A stretch of DNA of 18,673 bases from Zygnema cylindricum (GCA_037447655.1 JBBHKE010002631.1:1-18673); one strand, 5' to 3'. Shown: positions 8,341 through 18,673, numbered from the stretch's first letter. The notes: a model not told the origin generated them from the letters alone. Numbers and translations are program-made.

Positions 8341-8640
8341 GTTAGGTAACCATTTTTGTTAGCGCTAACAGTTTGTTTAAGTTAGATTACAATTCTTGAT
8401 AGCGCTAACTGGTTCTATAATTTAGGTAACAATTCTTATCATCGCTAACGGTTTGTGTAATTTAAGTAACAATTCTTGTTATCGCTAACAATTTGGTTTG
8501 GTAACCATTTTTGTTAGCGCTAACAGTTTGTGTAAGTTAGATTACAATTCTTGATAGCGCTAACTGGTTCTGTAATTTAGGTAACAATTCTTATCATCGC
8601 TAACGGTTTGTGTAATTTCGGTAACAATTATTGTTATCGC
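8341..8640 (+). repeat. Four-unit tandem duplication with a shortened junction unit
   Basis: The series GTAACCATTTTTGTTAGCGC, GTTAGATTACAATTCTTGAT, then TTCTTATCATCGCTAACGG occurs from about 8345 and again from about 8500, with the landmark GTTAGATTAC at 8381 and 8536. The offset is 155 bp, which is four units minus 5 bp. The missing bases fall in the shortened unit around 8489-8505 (CAATTTGGTTTGGTAACC). Confidence 0.85.
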
Positions 8641-9940
8641 TAACAATTTGTTTTATTTAGATAGCAATTTTTGTTATGGCTAACTGTTTGTGAAATTTAG
8701 GTAACAAGTCTTGTTATGGCTAAAAGTTTGTGTAATTTGGTAACAATTCTTGTTATCGCTTATAGTTTGTGTAATTTAGATAACAATTCGTGTTATCGCT
8801 AGTTGATTCTATAATTTAGGTAACAATTCTTGTTATCGCTAATTGTTTGTGTAATTTAGGTAACAAAACTTGTTATCGCTAAAAGTTTGTGTAGTTTAGA
8901 TAACAATTCCTATAAATGCTAACTGTTTGTGTAATTTAGGTAACAATTCTTGTTATCGCTAATAGTTTGTGTAATTTAGGTAACAATTCTTGTTATCGCT
9001 AATAGTTTCTGTAATTTAGGTAAAAATTATTTTTAGCGCTAACAGTTTGTGTAATTTAGGTAACAATTCTTGTTATCGCTAAAAGTCTGTGTAAGTTAGG
9101 TAAAAATTCCTGTTATCGCTTACAGCTTGTGTAAGTTAGGTAAAAATTCCTATTATCGCTAATAGTTTGTGTAAGTTAGGTAACCATTCTTGTGAGCTCT
9201 AACTGTTTGTGTATGTTAGAAAACAATTCCTATTAGGGCTAACTATTTGTGTTATTTAGGAAACAATTCTTGTTATCACTAACAATTTGTCTAATTTAGG
9301 TAACAGTTCTTGTTAGCGCTAACTGTTTGTGTAATTTAGGCAACAATTCTTATTATCACTAACTGTTTGTTAAATTTAGGTAACAATTCCTATTAGCGAT
9401 AACTGTTTGTGTAATTTAGATAACAATTCTCGTTATCGCTAATTGTTTGTGTAATTTAGGTAACAATTCTTGAAAATCGCTAAAACTTTGTGTAATTTAG
9501 GAAACAATTCCTATAACCGCTAACTGTTTCTGTAATTTAGGTAACAATTATTGTTATCGCTAAGAGTGTGTGTAATTTAGATAACAATTCGTGTTATCAG
9601 TAATATTTGTGTAATTTAGGTAATAAATCTTGTTATTTCTAATATTTTGTGTAATTTAGGTTATAATTCTTGTTATCGCTAACTGTTTGTGTAATTTAGG
9701 TAACAATATCCGTTATCGCTAGTTGTTTGAGTAATTTAGGTAACATTCCTATTATCGCTAACTGTTTCTGTAATTTAGGAAACAATTCTTGTTATTGCTA
9801 ATTGTTTGTGTAATTTAGGTAACAATTCTTGTTATCGCTAACAGTTTGAGTAATTTAGGTAACAATTCCTGTTATTACTAACTGTTTCTGTAATTTAGAT
9901 AATAATTCTTGTTATTGCTAACTATTTATGTAATTTAGGT

Positions 9941-10680
9941 AACAATTCATGTTAGCGCTAATCGTTTGTGTAATTTAGAAAAGAATTTATGTTATCGCTA
10001 ATTGTTTGTGTAATTATGTTTACAATTCCTGTTATCGCAAACAATTTGTGTAATTTAGGTAACAATTCTTGTTCTCGCTAACAGTTTGTGTAATTTAGGT
10101 AACAATTCTTGTTATAGCTAAATATTTATGTAATTTAGGTAACAATTCCTGTTAGCGTTAATCGTTTGTGTAATTTAGAAAAGAATTTATGTTATAGCTA
10201 ATTGTTTGTGTAATTATGATAACAATTCTTGTTATTGCTAATTGTTTGTGTAATTTAGGTAACAATTCTTGTTATCGCAAACAATTTGTGTAATTAAGGT
10301 AACAATTCTTGTTCTCGCTAACAGTTTGTGTAATTTAGGTAACAATTCTTGTTACTGCTAACTATTTATGTAATTAATGTAACAATTCCTGTTAGCGCTA
10401 ATCGTTTGTGTAATTTAGATAAGATATTTTGTTATCGCTAATTGTTTGTGTAATTATGGTAACAATTCCTGTTATCGCTAACAGTTTGTGGAATTTAGGT
10501 AACAATTCTTGTTCTCGCTAACAATTTGTGTACTTTAGGTAACAATTCTTGTTATAGCTAACTATTTATGTAATTTAGGTAACAATTCTTGTTAGCGCTA
10601 ATCGTTTGTGTAATTTAGAAAAGAATTTATGTTATCGCTAATTGTTTCTGTAATTATGGTAACAATTCTTGTTATCGCTA
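9941..10680 (+). repeat. Local higher-order repeat of 5-6 units, four copies
   Basis: The marker TAATCGTTTGTGTAATTTAG recurs with its ATCG at 9961, 10161, 10401 and 10601, spaced 200, 240 and 200 bp. A second marker, TTGTTCTCGCTAAC, recurs at about 10069, 10309 and 10509 at the same spacings. The spacing alternates between five and six complete units, so copies differ by one monomer. This is a true higher-order repeat inside the simple array. Confidence 0.85.
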
Positions 10681-11599
10681 ACAGTTTGTGTAAGTTAGAT
10701 AACAATTCCTTTTAGCGCTAACAATTTATGTAAGTTAGATAACAATTCCTTTTATCGCTAACTGTTTGTGTAAGTTAGGTAACCATTATTGTTTGCGCTA
10801 ACAGTTTGTGTAAGTTAGATAACTATTGTTGTTAGCGCTAACTGTTTCTGTAATTTAAGTAAGAATTCTTGTTATCGCTAACTGTTTGTGTAATTTAGGT
10901 AACAACTCCTGTTATCGCTAACTGCTTGTGTAATTTAGGTAAGAATTCTTGTTATCCCTAACAATTTGTGTAATTTAGGTAACAATTCATGTTATCGCAA
11001 ACATTTCGTGTTAGTTAGGTAACCGTTCTTGTTAGCGCTAACAGTTTGTGTAAGTTAGATAATATTCTTTTTATCGCTAACTGCTTGTGTTATTTAGGTA
11101 ACATTTCTTGTTATCGCTAATAGTTTGTGTAAGTTAGATAACAATTCGTGTTAGCACTAACAATTTGTGTAAGTTAGGTAACCATTATTGGTAGCGCTAA
11201 GAGTTTGTGTAAGTTAGATAACAATTCCTGTTAGCGCTAACTTTTTCTGTAATTTAGGTAACAATTCTTGTTATCGCTAACTGTTTGTGTAATTAAGAAA
11301 ACAATTCTTGTTATCGGAAACTGTTTGTATAATTTATGTAACAATTCTTGTTATCGTCAATGTTTCTGTAATTTAGGTAACAATTCTTGTTATCGCTAAC
11401 TGTTTATGTAATATAGGTTACAATTCTTTTAGCGGTAACTGTTTGTGTAAGTCAGGTTACGATTCTTGTTAGAGCTAACAATTTGTGTAATTTAGATAAC
11501 AATTCCTGTTATCAATAACTGTTTTTGTAATTTAGGTGATAATTCTTGTTATCGCTAACAGTTTGTGATATTTACAAAACAATTTCAATTATCGCTAAC

Positions 11600-11945
11600 T
11601 GTTTCTATAATTTAGGTAACAAATCCTTTTAGCGCTAACAATTTGTGTAATTTAGATAACAATTCTTGTTATCGCTAACTGTTAGTTTAATTTAGGTAGG
11701 AATTCTCATTATGGCTGATTTTTTGTGTAAATTAGGTAACAATACTTCTTATTGCTAACAATTTGTGTAATTTAGGTAACAATTCCTGTTATCGCTAACT
11801 GTTTGTGTAATTAAGATAACAATTCTTGTTATAGCTAACAGTTTGTGTAGGTTAGATATCAATTCCTATTAGCGCTATCGCTAACAGTTTTTGTAAGTTA
11901 GGTAAGAATTATTGTTATCGCTAATTGCTTGTGTAATTTAGGTAA
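11600..11945 (+). repeat. Satellite segment duplicated 5,784 bp downstream (copy 1)
   Basis: A rare-variant series (ACAAATCCTTTTAGCGC, CTAACTGTTAGTTTAATTTA, GGTAGGAATT, ACTTCTTATTGC, then the 46-bp unit) is shared with 17384-17729. TAACAAATCC is at 11617 and 17401, and GATATC is at 11855 and 17639, both exactly 5,784 bp apart, so there is no net indel across this interval. Confidence 0.8.
11845..11890 (+). repeat. 46-bp variant unit with a 6-bp internal duplication (first of four)
   Basis: The unit reads TTAGCGCTATCGCTAA where a normal unit reads TTAGCGCTAA or TTATCGCTAA, a 6-bp gain. It looks like a fusion of the GCGC and TCGC forms. The same 46-bp form occurs at 16458-16503, 16584-16629 and 17629-17674 (the last with a TAGTACTATC change). 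All four have GATATCAATTCCTATTAG before it. Confidence 0.9.
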
Positions 11946-13439
11946 CCATTCTTGTTATTTTTAAAAGTTTGTGAAAGTTAGATAACAATTCTTGTTAGCG
12001 CTAACAATTTATGTAAGTTAGATAAAAATTCCTATTATCGCTAACAGTTTGTGTAAGTTAGGTAACCATTATTGTTTGCGCCAACAGTTTGTGTAAGTTA
12101 GATAACTATTGTTGTTAGCGCTAACTGTTTCTGTAATTTAAGTAAGAATTCCTATTATCGCTAACAGTTTGTGTTAGTGAGGTAACCATTTTTGTTAGTG
12201 CTAACAGTTTGTGTAAGTTAGATAATATTCTTGCTATTGCTAACTGCTTGTGTTATTTAGGTAACATTTCTTGTTATCGCTAACAGTTTGTGTAAGTTAG
12301 ATAACAATTCTTGTTAGCGCTAACAATTTGTGTAAGTTAGGTAACCATTCTTGTTATCGCTAATAGTTTGTGTAATTTAGATAATTATTCTTGTTATCGC
12401 TAACTGTTTGTGTAATTTATGTAAAAAGTCTTGTTATTGCTAATGTTTGTGTAATTTAGGTAACAATTCTTGTTATCGCTAACTGTTTATGTAATATAGG
12501 TTACAATTCTTTTAGCAGTTACAGTTTGTGTAAGTTAAGTAACGATTCTTGTTAGAGCTACAATTTGTGTAATTTAGATAACAATTCTTGTTATCAATAA
12601 CTGTTTTTGTAATTTAGGTGATTATTCTTGTTATCGCTAAAAGTTTGTGAAATTTACAAACCATTCCTTTTATCGCTAACTGTATGTGTAATTAAGGTAT
12701 CAATTATTGTTAGTGCTAATTGTTTATGTAATTTAGGTAACAATTCCTGTTAGCGCTAATTGTTTGTGTAATTTAGATAAGAATTTTTGTTATCGCTAAT
12801 TGTTTGTGTAATTTAGGTAAGAATTCCTGTTATCGCTAAATGTTTGTGTAATTTAGATAACAGTTCCTATTATCGCTAACAGTTTGTGTAATTTAGGTAA
12901 CAATTCTTGTTATCGCTAACAGTTTTTGTAATTTAGGTAAAAATTCGTGTTATCGTTAAATACTTGTGTAATTTAGGTTACAATTCTTATTATTGCTAAT
13001 AGTTTGTGTAAGTTAGATAACAATTTTTGTTATCGCAAATTGTTTGGGTAAGTTAGGTAATAATTCCTCTTATCGCTAATAGTTTGTGCAAGTTAGGTAA
13101 CCATTCATGTTAGTGCAAACAGTTTGTATAAGTTTGATAAAAATTCCTATTAGCGCTAATTGTTTTTGTTATTTAGGTAACAATTCTTGTTATCGCTAAC
13201 TGTTTGTGTAATTTAGTTAACAATTCTTGTTAGCGCTAACAGTTTGTGTACGTTAGGTAACAATTACTCTTATCGCTAAAAGTTTGTGTAAGTTAGGTAA
13301 CAATTCTTGTTAGCGCTAAAAGTTTGTGTAAGTTAGATAAAAATTACTGTTAGCGCTAACTGTTTTTTGTAATTTAGGTAACAATTCTTGTTAACGCTGA
13401 CTATTGTGTAATTAAGGTAACTATTCTTGTTATCGCAAA

Positions 13440-14325
13440 CAGTTTGTGTAATTTAGATAACAATTCTTGTTATCGCTAACTGTTTCTGTAATTTATGTAA
13501 CAAATCTTCTTATCGTTTACTATTTGCGTAGTTTAGGTAACAAATCTTGTTATCGCTAACTGTTTGTGTAATTAAGGTAACAGTTTTTGTTATCACAAAC
13601 GGTTTGTGTAATTTAGGAAACAATTCTTGTTATCGCTAACTGTTTTTGTAATTTAGGTAACAATTCTTGTTCTAGCTAACTGTTTGTGCAAGTTAGGTAA
13701 CAATTCTTGTTAGAGCTAACAGTTTGTGTAATTAAGATAACAATTCCTGTTATCGCTAACTGTTTCTTTAACTAAAGCAACGTTTCTCATTATCGCTAAC
13801 AGTTTGTGTAATTTAGATAACAATTCCTATTATCGATAACTGTTTATGTAATTTAGGTAACAATTCTTGTAATTGCTAACTTTTTGTGTAAATTAGTTAA
13901 CAATTATTGTTATCACTAATAGTTTGTGTAATTTAGGTAACAATTCTTGTAATTGCTAACATTTTGTGTAAGTCAAGTTACCATTCTTGTTAGCGCTAAC
14001 AGTTTGTGTAAGTTAGATAAGTATTCCTGTTAGCGTAATTTGTTTTTGTAATTTAGGTGACAAATCTTGTTATCTCTTACAATTTGTGTTCATTAGATAA
14101 CAATTCATGTCATCGCTAACTGTTTCTGTAATTTAGGTATCAATTCGTGTTATCGCTAACAGTTTGTGTAATTTAGATAACAATTCTTGTTAATGCTAAC
14201 TGTTTGTGTAATTTAGGTAAAAAATCTTGTTAGCGCTAACAATTTTTGTAATTTAGATAACAATTCCTTTTAACGCTAACTGTTTATGTAATTTAGGAAA
14301 CAATTCTTGTTATCGCTAATTTTTT
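13440..14325 (+). repeat. Large satellite duplication, copy 1
   Basis: About 885 bp is repeated at 14748-15631 with only scattered substitutions. Shared rare markers are GTTTACTATTTGCG (13515 and 14821), TTTCTTTAACTAAAGCAACG and CATTAGATAACAATTCATGT (14091 and 15397), 1,306 bp apart. This is the least diverged long duplication in the window. Confidence 0.9.
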
Positions 14326-14399
14326 GTGTAAATTTGTTAACAATTATTGTTATCACTAATAGTTTGTGTAATTTAGATACTAATTCATGTTATCGCTAA

Positions 14400-14740
14400 C
14401 ATTTTGTGTAAGCTTGTTATTGCTAACAGTTTGTGTAAGTTAGATAACTATTCCTGTTAGCGTTAATTGTTTTTGTAATTTAGGTGACAAATCTTGTTAG
14501 CACTAACAATTTGTGTTCATTAGATAACAATTCATGTCATCGCTAACTGTTTCTGTAATTTAGGTATCAATTCGTGTTATCGCTAGCAGTTTGTGTAATT
14601 TAGATAACAATTCCTGTTAACGCTAACTGTTTGTGTAATTTAGGTAAAAAATCCTGTTAGCGCTAACAATTTTTGTAATTTAGATAAAAATTCCTGTTAA
14701 CGCTAACTGTTTTTGTAATTAAGGAAACAATTTTTGTTAT
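14400..14740 (+). repeat. Partial third copy, with an internal deletion near 14412
   Basis: CATTAGATAACAATTCATGT occurs again at 14518, between the two copies of the large duplication. It is 427 bp after the first and 879 bp before the last, which is 11 units minus 13 bp and 22 units minus 1 bp. About 13 bp has been lost where GTGTAAGCTTGTTATTGC replaces a whole unit start. Confidence 0.8.
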
Positions 14741-14747
14741 CGCTAAC

Positions 14748-15631
14748 AGTTTGTGTAATTTAGAGAACAATTCTTGTTTTCGCTAACTGTTCTGTAATTT
14801 ATGTAACAAATCTTCTTATCGTTTACTATTTGCGTAGTTTAGGTAACAAATCTTGTTATCGCTAACTGTTTGTGTAATTAAGGTAACAATTTTTGTTATC
14901 ACAAACGGTTTGTGTAATTTAGGAAACAATTCTTGTTATCGCTAACTGTTTTTGTAATTTAGGTAACAATTCTTGTTCTAGCTAACTGTTTGTGCAAGTT
15001 AGGTAAAAATTCTTGTTATCGCTAACAGTGTGTGTAATTAAGATATCAATTCCTGTTATCGCTAACTGTTTCTTTAACTAAAGCAACGTTTCTCATTATC
15101 GCTAACAGTTTGTGTAATTTAGATAACAATTCCTATTATCGATAACTGTTTATGTAATTTAGGTAACAATTCTTGTAATTGCTAACTTTTTGTGTAAATT
15201 AGTTAACAATTATTGTTATCACTAATAGTTTGTGTAATTTAGGTAACAATTCTTGTAATTGCTAACATTTTGTGTAAGTCAAGTTACCATTCTTGTTAGC
15301 GCTAACAGTTTGTGTAAGTTAGATAAGTATTCCTGTTAGCGTAATTTGTTTTTGTAATTTAGGTGACAAATCTTGTTATCTCTTACAATTTGTGTTCATT
15401 AGATAACAATTCATGTCATCGCTAACTGTTTCTGTAATTTAGGTATCAATTCGTGTTATCGCTAACTGTTTGTGTAATTTAGATAACAATTCTTGTTAAT
15501 GCTAACTGTTTGTGTAATTTAGGTAAAAAATCCTGTTAGCGCTAACAATTTTTGTAATTTAGATAACAATTCCTTTTAACGCTAACTGTTTGTGTAATTT
15601 AGGAAACAATTCTTGTTATCGCTAATTTTTT
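14748..15631 (+). repeat. Large satellite duplication, copy 2
   Basis: This matches 13440-14325 in order and orientation. A 1-bp deletion near 14791 (CTGTTCTG in place of CTGTTTCTG) changes the offset from 1,307 to 1,306. Similarity ends near 15631, where the sequence returns to ordinary units. Confidence 0.9.
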
Positions 15632-16457
15632 GTGTAATTTAGGTAACAATTCTTGTTATCGCTAACAATTTGTGTAAGTTAGGTAACAATTCATGTTATC
15701 GCAAACTGTTTGTGTAATTTAGACAAAAATTCTTGTTATCGCTAAAAGTTTGAGTATATTAGATTTCAATTCCTATTAGCGTTAACAGTTTGTGTAATTT
15801 AGATAATAATTTTTGTTATCGCTAACTGTTTGTGTAAGTTAGGAAACCATTTTTGTTAGGGCTAACAGTTTTTGTAAGTTAGATAATATTCTTGTTAATG
15901 CTAACTGCTTGTGTAATTTAGGTAACATTTCTTGTTATTGCTAACAGTTTGTGTAAGTTAGATAACCATTATTGTTAGCGCTAAGAGTTTGTGTAAGTTG
16001 GATAAATGTTCTTGTTAGAGCTAACTTTTTTTGTAATTTAGGTAACAATTCTTGTTATCGCAAACTGTTTGTGTAGTTAAGTAAACAATTCTTGTTATCG
16101 CTAACAGTTTGTGTATTTTAGAGAACAATTCTTGTTTTCGCTAATTGTTTGTGAAATTTATGTAACAATTCCTGTTATCGCTAACTGTTTATGAAATTAA
16201 GGTTACAATTCCTCTTAGCGGTAACAGTTTGTGTAAGTTAGGTTACGATTCCCGTTAGAGCTAACAGTTTGTGTAATTTAGATAACAATTCCTGTTATCG
16301 ATAACTGTTTTTGTAATTTAGGTAACAATTCTTGTTAACGATAATTTAGGTAACAATTCTTGTCACGCTAACAATTTGTGAAATTTACATAACAATTCCT
16401 ATTATCGCTAACTGTTTGTGTAATTTAGGTAACAAATCCTTTTAGCGATAACAATTT

Positions 16458-16629
16458 GTGTAAGTTAGATATCAATTCCTATTAGCGCTATCGCTAAAAG
16501 TTTTTGTAAGTTAGGTAAAAATTGTTGTTATCGCTAATTGCTTGTGTAATTAAGATAACAAATCTAGTTATCGCTAACAGTTTGTGTAAGTTAGATATCA
16601 ATTCCTATTAGCGCTATCGCTAATAGTTT
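16458..16629 (+). repeat. Two 46-bp variant units 126 bp apart
   Basis: The units at 16458-16503 and 16584-16629 both have the 6-bp gain in TTAGCGCTATCGCTAA. The following unit, AAATTGTTGTTATCGC or GAATTGTTGTTATCGC, is shared as well. The pair is a recent three-unit tandem duplication (40+40+46 = 126 bp). Confidence 0.85.
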
Positions 16630-17383
16630 TTGTAAGTTAGGTAAGAATTGTTGTTATCGCTAATTGCTTGTGTAATTTAGGTAACAATTCTTGTTATCGC
16701 TAAAAGTTTGTGTAAGTAAGATAACAATTCATGTTAGTGCTAACAATTTATGTAAGTTAGATAACAATTCCTTTTATCGCTAACAGTTTGTGTAAGTTCG
16801 ATAACTATTCTTGTTAGCGTTAACTGTTTCTGTAATTTAAGTAAGAATTCTTGTTATCGCTAACTGTTTCTGTAATTTAAGTTAGAATTCTTGTTATCTC
16901 TAACTAATTCTGTAATTTAGGTAATAATTCCTGTTATCGCTAAGTGCTTGTGTAATTTAGGTAAGAATTCTTGTTATCACTAACAGTTTTTGTAATTTAG
17001 GTAACAATTCATGTTATCGCTAACAGTTCTTGTTAGTTAGGTAACCATTCTTGTTAGCGCTAACAGTTTGTGTAAGTCAGATAATATTCTTGTTATCGCT
17101 CACTACTTGTGTTATTTAGGTAACATTTCTTGTTATCGCTAACAGTTTGTGTAAGTTAGATAACAATTCATGTTAGCACTAACAATTTGTGTAAGTTAGG
17201 TAACCATTATTGTTAGCGCTAAGAGTTTGTGTAAATTAGATAACAATTCTTGTTAGCGCTAACTTTTTCTGTAATTTAGGTAACAATTCTTGTTATCGCT
17301 AACTGTTTGTGTAATTAAGGAAACAATTATTGTTATCGCTAATAGTTTGTGTAATTTAGATAACAAATCTTCTTATCGCTAAC

Positions 17384-17729
17384 TGTTTGTGTAATTTAGG
17401 TAACAAATCCTTTTAGCGCTAACAATTTGTGTAATTTAGATAACAATTCTTGTTATCGCTAACTGTTAGTTTAATTTAGGTAGGAATTTTCATTATCGCT
17501 AATTTTTTGTGTAATTTAGGTAACAAGTCTTCTTATTGCTAACAATTTGTGTAATTTACGTAACAATTCCTCTTATCGCTAACTTTATGTGTAATTAAGA
17601 TAACAATTCTTGTTATAGCTAACAGTTTGTGTAAGTTAGATATCAATTCCTATTAGTACTATCGCTAACAGTTTTTGTAAGTTAGGTAATAATTGTTGTT
17701 ATCGCTAATTGTTTGTGTAATTTAGGTAG
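17384..17729 (+). repeat. Satellite segment duplicated from 11600-11945 (copy 2)
   Basis: This carries the same variant series as 11600-11945, ending with a 46-bp unit at 17629-17674. The copies differ by several substitutions, such as ATTTTCATTATCGC against ATTCTCATTATGGC. Confidence 0.8.
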
Positions 17730-17835
17730 CATTCTTGTTGTTAGCTAAAAGTTTATTAGTTGAAACAATTCTGGTAAGCTAACATTTATCTAAGTTAAAT
17801 AACATTCCTCTCGCCTAACGGTTTGTGTAAGTTGG
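17728..17835 (+). repeat. Degraded satellite stretch with clustered deletions
   Basis: About three units are badly disturbed: TAGCATTCTTGTTGTTAGC, TTTATTAGTTGAAACAATTC, TGGTAAGCTAACATTTATC and CATTCCTCTCGCCTAACGG. The matching part of the older copy, about 11944-12055, has ordinary units there. The differences are mostly small deletions rather than substitutions, and normal units resume near 17836. Confidence 0.8.
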
Positions 17836-18673
17836 TAACCATTATTGTTTGCGCTAACAGTTTGTGTAAGTTAGATAACTATTCTTGTTAGCGCTAACTG
17901 TTTGTGTTATATAAGTAACAGTTCTTGTTATATCTAATTTTTTGTATAAATTAGGTAACAATTCATGTTATCGCTAACTGCTTGTGTAATTTAGGTAAGA
18001 ATTCTTGTTATCCCTAACAGTTTGTATAATTTAGGTAACAATTCCTGTTATCGCTAACAATTTGTGTAAGTTAGGTAACCATTATTGTTAGCGCTTAGAG
18101 TTTGTGTAAGTTAGATAACAATTCATGTTAGAGCTAAGTTTTTTGGTAATTAAGGAAACAATTTTTGTTATCGCTAATAGTTTGTGTAATTTAGATAACA
18201 ATTCTTGTTATCGCTAACAGTTTGTGTAATTTATGTAACAATTCTTGTTATCGCAAATGTTTGTGTAATTTAGGTAACAATTTTTGTTATCGCTAACTGT
18301 TTATGTAATATAAGTTATAATTCTTTTAGCAGTAACATTTTGTGTAAGCTAGGTTACGATTTTTGTTAGAGCTAACAGTTTGTATATTTTAGATAACAAT
18401 TCCTGTTATCGATAACTGTTTTTTTAATTTAGGTGATAATTCTTGTTATCGCTAACAGTTTGTGAAATTTACATAACAATTCCTTTTATCACTAACTGTT
18501 TGTGTAATTTAGGTAACAATTCCTGTTAGTGTTAATTGTTTGTGTAATTTAGATAAGAATTTTTGTTATCGTTAATTGTTTGTGTAATTTAGGTAACAAT
18601 TCCTGTTATGGCTAACTGTTTCTGTAATTTAGATAACAATTCCTATTATCGCTAACAGTTTGTGTAATTTAGG

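Larger units (their letters stand above)
2874..18673 (+). repeat. 40-bp satellite array, block 2 (about 395 units, continues past the window)
   Basis: This is the same 40-bp unit and orientation as block 1, running to the last base. Two overlapping variant groups are visible: GTGTAATTTAGG...TTATCGCTAACTG and GTGTAAGTTAGATAAC...TTAGCGCTAACAG. GATAACAA-TTC-TTGTTATC gives an 8-bp stem in many units, and GTTAGCGCTAAC is a 12-bp palindrome, extended to 16 bp where AA follows, as in TTGTTAGCGCTAACAA. Unit length changes are mostly 1-6 bp, with one internal loss of about 13 bp near 14412. Stop codons in all frames and the shift of frame between units exclude a long ORF. No other gene, RNA or mobile element interrupts the block. 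The first units, 2874-2940, closely match 1341-1420 of block 1. Confidence 0.97.

Noticed and set aside
571-18673. CRISPR-like array of palindromic repeats
   Set aside because: The 40-bp units follow each other directly with no unique spacers, are too diverged, and lie beside a eukaryotic LTR. This is a satellite.
571-18673. Telomere-type repeat because units contain TTTAGG
   Set aside because: TTTAGG appears once per 40 bp and is usually followed by T, not as tandem TTTAGGG.

Overview
This window is almost entirely non-coding eukaryotic repeat DNA, most likely from a plant nuclear genome. The plant call rests on a solo LTR whose presumed promoter half carries plant-type motifs (a perfect G-box/ABRE core, an inverted W-box pair, a CCAAT box, a TATA box) and on the AT-rich satellite context. 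The species cannot be named from the sequence. No complete protein-coding gene, rRNA or tRNA is supported.

Layout. (1) 1-570: a left flank of unique or low-copy sequence. It holds an 11-bp tandem repeat (74-192) whose units resemble the box A / D-arm of tRNA genes, an AT-rich stretch with short direct repeats, and an exon-like fragment. That fragment has an ATG at 494, a Ser/Thr/Ala/Pro-rich start, a 17-bp tandem duplication that breaks the frame, and a GTAAGT donor-like site at 573. (2) 571-1825: the first block of a 40-bp satellite, starting at that donor-like site. (3) 1826-2873: a 1,048-bp solo LTR with TG...CA ends and a perfect 5-bp target duplication, GATAA. It splits one satellite unit, and removing the LTR and one GATAA restores a unit of exactly 40 bp. 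(4) 2874-18673: the second satellite block, about 395 further units running to the window end.

The satellite unit is about 30% GC and T-rich on the + strand. It contains alternating TAACAA / TTGTTA / TAACAG half-sites, so each unit can form a short stem-loop, and many units carry the palindrome GTTAGCGCTAAC. The unit has one main CpG, and its commonest variants are those expected from CpG deamination. Units are diverged, but longer segments are duplicated on several scales: 5-6 units, 8-9 units, about 33-34 units and about 145 units. This is the pattern expected from unequal exchange.

The parts do not form a pathway. The supported history is satellite expansion next to, or inside the intron of, a decayed gene; a later LTR-retrotransposon insertion; recombination of that element down to a solo LTR; and continued rearrangement of the array. 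The most interesting points are the match between the satellite edge and a splice-donor-like site, the two long hairpins in the presumed R/U5 part of the LTR, and the nested higher-order duplications.
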